A stretch of 64,000 nucleotides of DNA from Meloidogyne chitwoodi (lineage: Eukaryota > Nematoda > Chromadorea > Rhabditida > Meloidogynidae). Numbering within the stretch: the first letter of the stretch is position 1; each line of letters starts with the position of its first letter. This document shows, piece after piece, positions 54,748 through 64,000 of this stretch. A program made the position numbers and the translations under genes. The notes beneath the pieces were generated by a model. The model was not told where the DNA came from. It saw only the letters and a program-made list of their open reading frames with translations, and searched no databases. The stretch is from positions 1 to 64,000 of the forward strand of contig JACZZP010000011.1 in NCBI GenBank assembly GCA_015183035.1. The letters are read 5' to 3'.

Positions 54748-55453
54748 TTAAACAGGTAATACTTTGTTTAATTGTTTTCCATTATATAATGTTGAAATTG
54801 AGGAAGAACAAGTTGGTAGCTCATCATCTTCGTCCTCATCAGAATATTTAAAAGGTGACAAAACATAATTAAATAATTCTCCCAAAACAATACGAGCATT
54901 TTTTGAAGATTGTTCCAATTTTTGCGGCTCTTCTTTTGTTAGTGTAACAGGAAATAAACATTTTGAAGCGCTTGATGATATATTGATAATTTGGCAAGAT
55001 GAAGCTTAAAAATTAAAAAAATCTTCAATTTAAATTTTAAATAAACCTTTGACATTTTGAAAATGATTACGATGTTGTGACCACCAACAGCAGAGATTAA
55101 CCATACCTTCAGTTTTTTCAGGCAAAATTCTTTAAAAAAGAGTTAAAATTCTTTAAATAATCTTAATTAAAAAATTACAAATCTTGTCGTTTTTCTGTTA
55201 TTTTTTCCCCATTTTCTTCATAATTATTTGTCTCAAAACGGCCTCTTTTAATGCTGAATTCTTCTTCATTATCTTTGACTGTTTCAAGTTTTTTGTTCAT
55301 TTTTAAGTTAATACAAAAACGTTCATTTTCTAATTGATTATCTTCACTTTTTTCATTATCTAATACATTAATTGAAGGATTAATAAATGTAGAAATAGGT
55401 AAAGGCCAAATATTTTCTTTGTTCCAATTAGCAGAATCGAAATCTACAGGCAT
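54748..55453 (-). CDS. Orphan acidic protein, unknown function
   Basis: Four exons encode about 205 residues beginning MPVDFDSANWNKENIWPLPI (55453) and ending LYNGKQLNKVLPV (54748). The protein is rich in Glu, Asn and Lys, has one Trp/His/Cys-rich segment (MVNLCCWWSQHRNHFQN) and an acidic stretch KYSDEDEDDELP near the C-terminus. There is no signal peptide or membrane segment. I do not recognise a family. Splice junctions are short AT-rich introns with good donor and acceptor sites, and the frame stays open across them, which supports a real gene. It is read in the same direction as the ATPase gene downstream. Confidence 0.6.
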
Positions 55454-57462
55454 TCTTCTTTGTTGTTTAAGGCCTATTTTTTATCTTAAAATTTAAAAAA
55501 TTATTTAAAAGAAAAAAAGATTCAAATCCTTTGACCTCGTTCTTTTCTTTATTTTTTCGAATAAAGAAAACAATAAAAAATTGTCCGGATGACTGAACCT
55601 GGGAATGGTTTGAAAAAAACTACTTTAAAAAAGATGAAGATTCTCATAATAATTCATATTTTAAATATTTTTGAATAATTCTTAAAAAATACTGGCTCAG
55701 AAAAATATTTTTATGAACATCTGGGCATTTATAGAATGAATATGGTCCGCTCTATTTTTTGCCATCTTATTAAGAAAAGAAAATAAATGAAGGACAACGC
55801 CGAATTTTTAAATGAAGGAATTGGAAGAAAAATAGAAGCGATTGGGCGGTCATTTTCCCGTTATGGCTTTACTCATCAACATTGCAAACAACTAAAGATG
55901 ACCATTTCTTTATCCGGAAGGGGGTTAAATGAAAGAATGAGGAAAAAATGAACGATGAAGGAAGAATTGGGCGGGCAAATGACTTAGGAAGAGGAAAAGG
56001 AGTGAGGGACATTTCAGTCTTGACAAATCAATACTTAAGATCAAATCCTAAAAAAATTCCAAAATTTAAAAATTCTAAAAATAAACCTCTCCATTGAAAG
56101 AATTTAAACTAAGTTTAAGACTTAAGAGTTCCTAAAGAAGGCCCGCTAGGCGTCGTTTTTCTAAATCAATCTTCTTACATTAGAAAGGCACGAAAAGAGC
56201 AAAATATTAATTATAAATAAGAATGTTGATAGTAAATGAAATTAATATCGAGTAAAAAATATTTTTATAATTTCTAAATTTGGTTGAAAGAAAAAGTAAA
56301 ATTTTATTTGCATAGTTTTGTTTGTAAACTGATTTAGTAAAAAATGAATATTGCCAGGATGGATTTATGATTGCAATAAAAATGACTAAAAATAACACAG
56401 CGGGAGAACAATAACAAAATAAAAGAATTTTTGGACATCTTTTTGTTTGTGATCAAATATTGTGACCTTTTTTGCATTGTAATGCAAATTAAAGTTCTAA
56501 TTCAATAATATTACGATGCTAAGGATAAGAAAAATAAAAAGTAAAAGAATATAAATCTACATGTAAATGAAGGTCACACTACTCAAATCAGCAGTAATAA
56601 TCTCATAATGCTACGTGACAATTAGATTCAAAATAAAGAAAAAATTAAAATTAGCCTTAAAAACACACTTCTTGGAAAGGAAAAAACAAGAAAACTCCCT
56701 CTTAACAAACCTTTTTCAAAAAACGGTGCTAGATGGAGATTGTTTTTTTATCGCGCCCTTAACTTTGCTGCTATTCATTCAAGTCTACAACTAGCAGTCC
56801 AAAAAGAAATCATTTTATACAAAAAAGGTCGGTGGCGTTTTGTGTCACCGACGGCCTGTAGACGACACTGACTGGTTGGGTGAGTTTTATATCAAGCAGT
56901 AAAAATAAGACAAGGATGGACATCGCTTTTTATAATTTTAAATGACCACGTTATTAAATAAATGGCGCGCTTTAAAAAAATAAAATTGAGTAACGATGAA
57001 GAGTAAAAGAAAAATGTTCCTCTGAGAAAAGATGACTTTTCTTCTCTAACTCTTACTCTTTTTTTAATGGGATAAAATGACAAAATATAAACAGAATGCC
57101 AGAAATTTAAATTTTAAACTCAAAACCGGCGTGACCATTAAGCAATAAATTTTTCCGCATTGAAAAATTTATACAAAATACTATAATACATTAAACTAAA
57201 ATTTTTTAAATCACTTAATGCACTAAAAATGTTCAAACCTAAAATTTAAAAAGCACCAAGTAGTCAATCAGACACTGCACCACCAAACATCTTCTAAATG
57301 CTTAAAAGTTTCAAAAAATTAAAAGTAAAAATGTGAAAAAAGATAAGCGGACAAAAAACATAGACAAGGACAAAAAATAAAAATGAGAATAATGTAAAGG
57401 TTCGCGAGCGCTTTTTTAATTTTTTGGCGCAATTTTCAAAAGAAAAAATTTTTTTCTTACCA
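55454..57462. other. Intergenic, AT-rich, with one short GC-rich hairpin
   Basis: No gene is recognised. At 56827-56852 the sequence GTCGGTG ... CACCGAC forms a perfect 7-bp stem with an 11-base loop in a locally GC-rich 60-bp patch. This could be a structured RNA or chance. Confidence 0.35.
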
Positions 57463-58400
57463 AGTCCAGTTGGAGGAAAATGTTGAAGGAGTCCATCCAG
57501 AGTCCAGCTGCCCAGTGCTCACAACAGTGCCGGAGTCGAACATCTTTAAAAAAACCTACCCCCTCCCACTTACTTAACTACCACTTTAAAAATAAAAAAA
57601 CAACCACACCCAATGCCACCAAATGTCCTTGAACATGGCTCCAGATCATAAAGAACATCAGCTCACGTAGATCATGAAGAACATCAGCTCACGTTGACGA
57701 ACTATAAGAATAAATAATTGAACAAAAAATTAAAATTAAACCATTGACACTGCTCCAGTCCACATCATGAAGAACACAGCTCCCGCGCATGTAGAATCCA
57801 TCATGAAGTCGTCAATGTTCACAGTGCCGTAGTCGAACACCTGTTCCTTCCCACCCTCCCGGGGTCGGATCTATTCCATTGTAAAAAATAGAAAAACTAA
57901 AAAAATTGAATCCTTATGTGGAAAAGATCCGACCCCAAAAAAAATATAAAAAATAACCACACCACTTTCAAACAGAGCTCCTCGTACATATTGACACAGC
58001 TCCTCGTACATTGACACAGCGTCGGAGTAACATGTTGTTCACTGTAACCAAAAAACACAATTTGACCCAGAAACAGCGTCCAAACCTCACATCGGTGAAT
58101 CATCGTAGATCTTCAAAGCAAAAGTGAATAGACGAATAAAAAATAATAAAGAAAACCTGAAGACACTGGTCCATTGCACATGTAGAACATTGTCCTTCTC
58201 ACGTTGTCGATCTAAAAATGAAAAATGATTAAAAAAACAAAAAAAAAAGAAAACCTGAAGACACTGGAAGCATCCAGGCAGAACACTGCTGCTCCCGTTG
58301 ATGTTGATGGCGGCCTAAAGAAGAAGAAGTCAGCATTTTGAACACAAAAACCACTAAAAAACGCCATCCATACCATCTGGAGTCCAGTTGACGAGTTCCT
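57463..58400 (-). other. Array of short GC-rich exon-like blocks separated by intron-like spacers
   Basis: Read leftward, at least seven blocks of 25-100 bp are each preceded by a T-rich...AG acceptor-like site and followed by a GT donor-like site. They share words: CAAC(T)GGACTCC(A/T)G, TTCGACT(A/C)CGGCACTGT (57837 and 57540 blocks), CAGTGTCTTCAG|GTTTTC (58300 and 58160 blocks) and (C/T)AACGTGAG (58205 and 57700 blocks). A 26-bp unit GTGAGCTGATGTTCTTCATG + ATCTAC is repeated in tandem at 57630-57690. Some blocks are open (for example VFDYGTVNIDDFMMDS), while one has stops in all frames. It may be a gene with duplicated micro-exons, a non-coding transcript or a decayed repeat. I recognise no family. 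Only block and spacer geometry and shared words are directly seen. Confidence 0.45.
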
Positions 58401-58775
58401 ACAATTCGGTAAAAATAATATCTTTTTAAGAGAATTTTTAACATTTTTTTTAATTTTGGCGTGCGCATGCATATAAAAGATAAAATACGAATGAAAACGA
58501 ATAAAAAGATTAAAAAACGTGAAAAAACACGGGTGCACCCACGTAAACCTTTAACTCAAAATCTCAGGATTTATCAAAGAAACTGTTTATTTCTATATGT
58601 TAACTCTATCTAAACTATTTTCTTTTGGCATAATGTTTAAAATTTGAATTTTTTAATTTGTGGCGCCAAACTTTATTTTCTATAAAAGCCTTATTTTGTG
58701 TAAGAGAATAAACAGTGGACAGACATAAAATTTATGAATAGATTATGCTAATTTAGATTTTAAATTTAGTTTCAA

Positions 58776-59369
58776 ATGTTAAATACGTCACAGAAAAAAT
58801 TAGTTCGCCGAATTTTATTAATTATTTTAATTACTTTTTTGTATACTTGCTTGAGAACTTTCCATGGTAAGGAATTTAAGGTTTACTTTTTTGTATTTCT
58901 AATATTTTAGCATATCGAAAACTAATTATATCAAGAAATGAGAATACGGCAGTTTCAGTAAATTAATATTTTTGAACAATCATTTAAAATTAATTTTCAG
59001 TTTTGTCCTCCCTGTGATGATTGTAATAAACAAAAAATGGAAGGAACAACAGACCTTCAAAAACCAGTTTTACTGAAGAAACAAGTAAGTCTTCAAAATA
59101 ATGAAAATTTTTAGCGGAAATATTACTGGGTTTTGGGTTCCTATTGGTCTCAATGCAAAAAAGATTAGATTTTTTAATTTAAATTTAATAGCAATTCCAA
59201 GTTTTACAATAGTTTACAAATGTTTTAAGTTCTACAACAATTTACAATAATTTTTAAGGCAGATCCTCCAGGAACAAAGGTTTCATTCACTATTGTTGTC
59301 AACAGCAACCCATTTAGAAGTTTTTTTAATAATATTTTTGAAAAGTTTTCGTCATCAAATAAAAATTAA
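58776..59369 (+). CDS. Small type II membrane protein (orphan), multi-exon
   Basis: The ATG at 58776 begins MLNTSQKKLVRRILLIILIT, a basic start followed by one strong hydrophobic signal anchor (ILLIILITFLYTCL). Successive short exons join in phase: AYRKLIISRNENTAVS, then FCPPCDDCNKQKMEG (a C-x2-C-x2-C motif) through LLKKQ, then RKYYW. The fourth exon either runs on to a stop at 59167 or splices at 59130 to an exon at about 59260 reading ADPPGTKVSFTIVVNSNP and ending SSSNKN at 59369. All four junctions have GT-AG sites. The layout resembles the stem region of a Golgi glycosyltransferase but no catalytic domain follows. I do not recognise it. Confidence 0.5.
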
Positions 59370-59861
59370 AAAATTAATCATTTTACAAATAAAATAATTT
59401 TCATTTTTTTACATAACTCGTATTTTTTCTTTTCTTATTTTTTCGAATTTACCTAGTTTTTTAAAAGACAATGATGTATCAGCAAACACTCAGTTGTTGG
59501 TCTTCTCATCAAATTTCGGTTTCCCGTCTCGAGCATATTTAATTTTTTGCCCGTGTCAAATTTGTCGTCTACCAGTTTAATCTTTATGTACCGTCGTCAA
59601 AGATTTTGTCGTTTTATATTTTATCTTGAGCCGAGTATATTCTAACATTCGACCACTGTTCAATTGTCTCACTGACAATTTTCCCTCTTTTTTCAGACTC
59701 TAATTTTTAAAACTTGCTCAGACTCTACCCTTTTATTTATAACGAGAGAGTTATTATAAAGTAGAGACTTTAGAGCGTTTACATTTTTTTATAAATTTTC
59801 TCAGAATGTTTGTTAAAATTGTATTTTGTATATCAATTTTTTATTTGTAGATTAATTTCAA
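59370..59861. other. Intergenic, upstream of ATP synthase e
   Basis: There is no gene here. A TTATTTGTAG acceptor-like site 11 bp before the ATP synthase e start (59850) could be a trans-splice or leader-intron acceptor. Confidence 0.35.
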
Positions 59862-60577
59862 ATGTCAAGACCAGCGCATCCGACTGATATTATTCTCCCT
59901 GAGCCGATTCGTATTTCACCGTTAATTCGATTTGCTCGTTGGACAGCTCTTGGCGCTGGAATAATGTGATTGATGTTTTCTAAATATTAAAATTTTTACG
60001 ACTTGAGGTTACACAGATAATTTCCTTAAAAATCTAGATTATATTGCAATTTTTTATTGATGTTTGTATTTAAGATTTTAGAAGTTAAATCAGTCCACTG
60101 AGAAATTTTTACCGAAATTTTTTGCTTTTATTTAAATTAATTTAGTTATGGTTATGTCCGCTTTCATCAAATTGCTCGAAATCATGCTCAAATTCGTGAA
60201 TGGGAAGCGCAGAAATTCATTCATAAGGTGGAGGAAGAACATGAGCGTGCTAAATTGAGTGCGAGGAAGGAATCAGAGTTTATCATGCAGGTAATTTATT
60301 TAATTTGATTTAGTAGTACACATATATGGCCTATTTTTGAAGGTTGTTAATCCTACCAAAAAAGGAGAGTTTTTCGAAAATATCGATTTTTTCGTTCAAA
60401 ACGATGCGATCCTTAATTCTTTCTACTCTCTTTTTCTTTTACTTTATCAGTTTTCTTTATATTCCCATATGGATTTTAAAAATTAATTTAAAAATAATTT
60501 ATCAGCTCACTGGTTCCAACATTGAAGAAGGAAGAGCAAGCATGGATGTTGAACACCTTTACCCTCATTTTGGTTAG
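59862..60577 (+). CDS. ATP5ME: Mitochondrial ATP synthase subunit e
   Basis: Three exons (59862-59967, 60146-60290 and 60506-60577) encode about 106 residues. After MSRPAHPTDIILPEP the family block IRISPLIRFARWTALGAGII, then YGYVRFHQIA, forms the single membrane helix with its small-residue face. It is followed by a charged alpha helix REWEAQKFIHKVEEEHERAK and the nematode-style end NIEEGRASMDVEHLYPHFG. It is a small Fo subunit that pairs with subunit g in the inner membrane and supports dimer formation. The splice between ATAAT and TTATGG reads IIYGYV in frame. The length fits nematode homologues, which are longer than the 70-residue vertebrate form. Confidence 0.87.
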
Positions 60578-61136
60578 GTATCTGGTGATATAATTAGACA
60601 ATAGAAATATGGATTTGTTGTTTTTGGTGATTTAAAACCCAAATAAATAGATATTTGCTTAAATACATTTTTCATGAGGTATAATTAATCTTTTAATTTT
60701 TTAAATCCTAATAATTTATTGATTTTTCCAAATAGGCTTGAGTGTATATGTCCCAAATAATTTTTTCCTTCTACACACTTATAAGATGATTGACTCAATA
60801 AACCAAAAATAAAGCCTTTTTTATGATCTCCTTCCGCTTTGTCTGCTAATTATTCTCCAAACATTCCCCATTCTTTTACACCTTTTCCGCCTCCTATATA
60901 TATCCTGCGTATTATTATCTTCTATTAATTTAATTGTCTTCATACAAGTTCAAACAATAAAATTCACACAATGTTATTTTAGATTCCTCTCTTAAGTAAA
61001 AAGGGTACAAAAGAAATTTTTCTTTCATTTTTTTCTCTTTTGTAATGAAAACACCTTTTGACCGTTTGTGTCAGTTCCGGTGTTGCCAGCACTACTTTTA
61101 GATTTATACTTTCACTTTATTTGAAACACCTTGAGA
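60578..61136. other. Intergenic, AT-rich
   Basis: This lies between ATP synthase e and the ZP gene, both on the plus strand. I see no gene, repeat or RNA. The ZP gene promoter should be here. Confidence 0.45.
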
Positions 61137-63351
61137 ATGTCAATCTTCGGTGTGATTTTTCTTATGCTTCTATGTGAGGCATTTACTCAACTGCAGAATT
61201 CGTTAATGGGTAAATTCTAATTTTAAAAATTAATTCAATTTTTAATTTAGAACAACCAAGAGTTACATGTGAACAATCACGCATCAAGATGTTTATTCAC
61301 ACATGGCTACCATTTAGCGGAAGTGTCTATGCCAAAGGGTTTTTTCATAAGGATATTTGTAGAGTTCAAGGAAATGGAATTGGCCACACCGCAAATATAA
61401 CAATTCCTGTTAGTGTTGATTGTGGAATGCGAAGAAGAAGAAATGTTTGTTTTAATAAGTGAAAAAATTTTAATATTTTTTTAAAGGTAAATCCTCATGG
61501 ATTGAGTTTGCAAATGGACGTAATTATTATGTTTCATCGAAGATTTTTAACTAAAAATGACAGGGCAAGCAATTTGTGGGGGGATATTTTTCCTTCAATA
61601 AATACTAATTTTTTAAAGGCATTTCATCTCGAATGTCATTATTTGGAACAGCAAGACCAGCGACTTGGAAACAGACTAGAAATTAGGTAAAATTTGATAA
61701 ACTTTCCAATAAAATCTTGGTTTTTTATTTTTAGTGCTCTTCCTTCTACAGAAATTGGACAAACGTTGAAACAGGTTAATTCGTTTTAAAGTTACTTAAA
61801 TTAAAATATTAAATCGTTAAAGTCTCAAATTGTCCCGAAATGTCGCTACCAAGTGCTTAGCTCAGAGAAAGGAGAACAAATTTCATATGCAGCAATTGGT
61901 CAACCAATAATACATAAATGGATATGTAGCGATACAGGGAATGAAGATGAAGGGATCTATTGTCTCACTGTTCATAGTTTGATTTTTTTAAATTATAAAT
62001 GTTTTTTTAACTTAAAGGTTGTCAAGTTGATGATGGGCAAGGAAATACACAAAAATTGTTGGATGAAAATGGGTAATTTAATTAGAAAAGGGATAGTTTT
62101 TTTTTAATTTTTAGTTGTCCATTGGATGATGCTCTCTTTGGATCAATTGAATACAAAACTGATTTGGAAGGAATTCAGAGAGGAAATGCTTTTAAATTTG
62201 CTGATAGAGTTACAATTTATTTCAAGTATTTTTTTCGTTTTAATTTATAAGTACGTATTAGAGGTAATATTTATAACCTTTGAGTTTTTATGTTAGAAAA
62301 ATTATTTTTATTTTTGCAAAAGTTGTCAACTTCGTTTGGAACTAAAAAATGGTTGGAAGGAATGTCAAGTTAGTTATGTTGTTTTATTTTTTTTAATTAT
62401 TTTTATTTAAAGAGAAGTGGATGTGCTGTTAGTAATACATCGCCTTCAAGTTTAGAAAACAAAGTGCCGCCTCACATTGAAAATCAAATTGTTGAAGAAA
62501 GTGAATTTGTTTCTACGGTTGATGCTTCTACCGGGCATCATTCAATAATTAATACTACAATTGTTAGTTTTTTTTTTAATAATTATTTAAAAAATTTTTG
62601 AAGTCTCTTCCTACTGACCACACAAAAAATAAATCATCATCTCAACATGAATTTTCCTCTGCAGAAGAAATTGAACATAAAGAAGATAAAATAAAAAATT
62701 ATGAAAAAGAGGATATGATTAAAACAAAAATATTTAAAAATCGGAAAGAAATAGAAGAACAAAAAAGAAAAAAACAAGAAAATAATGTTGAAGAAGAATG
62801 TCAGCAATTACCAATTCAATTTGGATTAAATGATGATTGTACTGAAGATAATATTGAAACAATTTCTTCCTCATTAAAAAAACAAAGATCTCTTCGTTCA
62901 AATGAAATATCATTATCTCAAAACCTTTTAAAAGATGAAAGAAAGCAAAGAAAATTTTGGCGTAATTCGAATGAATTAAAAATGGATATTGAAGTAAATA
63001 AAGCAATTGATGTTTTTGATTTGTTAACTTCACAAACGGGAAAGGAAGGAATTTCTTTTGATAAGGTTCACTTTTGATAAGAATAAATTTAATAATAATA
63101 AATCTTCTCATTATATTCTCAGCTTTGTCGTCAACATCGTCCAAATTATAAAACCCAGACTGAATCTATTGATATACTTCAACAGGTTTATTAAATTATT
63201 TAAATATATAAATAATATTTTAATTTTTTCATGTATGTATATCGAGACAAATTCTCTCCTCTGCATTATTTTTCGCAATATTGTGCCTTTTGTCGGTTCT
63301 AACATTTTTTGTTTGTTGTCTTATTTCCTTCTATCATCGGTTAAAACATAA
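61137..63351 (+). CDS. ZP-domain (cuticlin-like) transmembrane protein
   Basis: The start at 61137 gives a signal peptide (MSIFGVIFLMLLCEAFTQLQ). A zona pellucida domain follows with its cysteines: PRVTCEQSRIKMFIHTW, PFSGSVYAKGFFHKDICRVQ, NITIPVSVDCGMRRRR, AFHLECHYLE, VPKCRYQVL, HKWICSD, GIYCLTVHSCQVDDG, ENGCPLDDALFGSIEY and FKFADRVTIYFNCQLRLELK. A long charged linker (about 62600-63060) contains basic clusters such as KDERKQRK and KKQRSLRS that could be the furin-type release site. A C-terminal hydrophobic segment lies at 63240-63340. ZP proteins of nematodes polymerise in the cuticle or shape epithelial openings. The last exon's frame is uncertain: the phase expected from the previous exon ends at 63351, while another frame gives a cleaner membrane helix ending at 63391. 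Confidence 0.85.
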
Positions 63352-63517
63352 CCAAATATGTGATAAAAGAAAATCTTTACTTATAATTTAAATTTTAAAA
63401 CTTTTTTTTTTTAATGTATAAAATTTGTTTAACTTTTTACTTTCTGTTTTTTACGATAGTGCTTTAATATTTTCAATTTTATATATTTTTTCTTTCTCAA
63501 TTCAATTTTGTTTGTAA

Positions 63518-64000
63518 TCAGGCAGTTCGATATCCACCACCGCTAGGCTTGCTAGCACCGCCTCCACTAGCACCGCCCCCACCTGAGTAGGAAGCAGAAC
63601 TTTCTGCAGGTTTATGCTTAGAGACAGCTGCTGATTTGCTTCCATCACGATTCGGGCAAGGACTTAAAAAAGGTAAAAATATTTTTAAATTTATAAATAA
63701 ACTTTACCAGTAAGCAGCATCCTCCCCTTGCTTTCCTGCTGTACCCTGACCTCCCTCATCTCCATCTGATCCAGGTGGACCTTGGAATCCATGAGGGCCA
63801 GGTACTCCTTGTGGTCCAGGTTTGCCAACTGGTCCTTCTTCTCCCTTTGCTCCTTTCGGTCCTTCTGGTCCTGGCTCCCCAGGTGGGCCACGTGGTCCAC
63901 GACGGCCAATTTGTTTTTCTTCATCTTTTCCATGATCTCCGCTTTTTCCAACAGCGCCATCATCTCCAGGTGATCCTTCCTGGCCTATACGAATTTTTAA
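63518..64000 (-). CDS. Cuticle collagen, 3' part (gene continues past the window)
   Basis: The minus strand from the window end reads a Gly-X-Y collagen domain ([40 protein letters not shown] and [20 protein letters not shown]) ending GEDAAYCPCPNR across an intron (about 63665-63706). The family-typical Cys pair is followed by a Ser/Gly-rich tail, [16 protein letters not shown], ending GGGYRTA at 63518. The ...DAAYCPCP junction and Gly-rich tail mark a nematode cuticular collagen, secreted by the hypodermis and cross-linked into the cuticle. The N-terminus with the RXXR cleavage site lies outside the window. Confidence 0.95.

Overview
The window looks like nuclear DNA of a nematode, most likely a clade IV plant parasite such as a root-knot nematode (Meloidogyne). 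The base composition is very AT-rich, introns are short (about 40-150 bp) and end in T-rich/AAG or CAG acceptors, and genes are tightly packed on both strands. The gene set includes a MIG-2 Rho GTPase, nematode-style cuticle collagen, a cuticlin-like ZP protein and nematode-type ATP synthase e and g subunits. The genus is an inference from composition and gene style, not a database match.

Layout. 0-8 kb: a degenerate tandem repeat of about 165 bp, then minus-strand genes for a TMEM186-like protein, a truncated Rrp6 N-terminal copy, a longer but C-terminally short Rrp6/EXOSC10, a short anamorsin (CIAPIN1) carrying an inverted-repeat transposon in its first intron, and a GOLM-like coiled-coil membrane protein. 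8-14 kb (minus): a Gly/Met-repeat Cys-rich secreted protein, a serine carboxypeptidase and mig-2. 14-23 kb: ATP synthase g (+), V-ATPase B (-), succinyl-CoA:3-ketoacid CoA transferase (+) and a serine beta-lactamase-like hydrolase (-). 23-29 kb: GHITM (-), PRPS-associated protein (+), ribosomal protein uS8/S15A (-) and a decayed inverted copy of the GHITM first exon. 29-36 kb: a TULP4-type tubby/WD40 gene (-). 37-44 kb: a KASH-domain nuclear-envelope protein (-). 45.6-46.5 kb: histone H1 (-). 47.5-53.5 kb: a divergent Na,K-ATPase-alpha-like P-type ATPase (-). 54.7-55.5 kb: an orphan gene (-). 57.4-58.4 kb: an array of short GC-rich exon-like blocks (-). 58.8-64 kb: a small type II membrane protein (+), ATP synthase e (+), a ZP-domain protein (+) and the 3' part of a cuticle collagen (-).

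Functional themes. Most genes are housekeeping: mitochondrial ATP synthase, ketone-body use, mitochondrial morphology, complex I and Fe-S assembly, V-ATPase, RNA decay and translation. There is no operon-like functional cluster. Divergent gene pairs share short AT-rich intergenic regions that presumably hold both promoters (mig-2/ATP synthase g, vha-12/SCOT, GHITM/PRPSAP).

The most unusual points are these. (1) The P-type ATPase keeps the phosphorylated Asp but has replaced several residues needed for transport. (2) At least four non-autonomous hAT-like elements with 8-bp target duplications sit inside introns, one exactly at a splice donor. (3) The exon-like cassette array at 57-58 kb matches nothing I recognise. 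(4) Several partial gene duplications are visible (Rrp6, GHITM).
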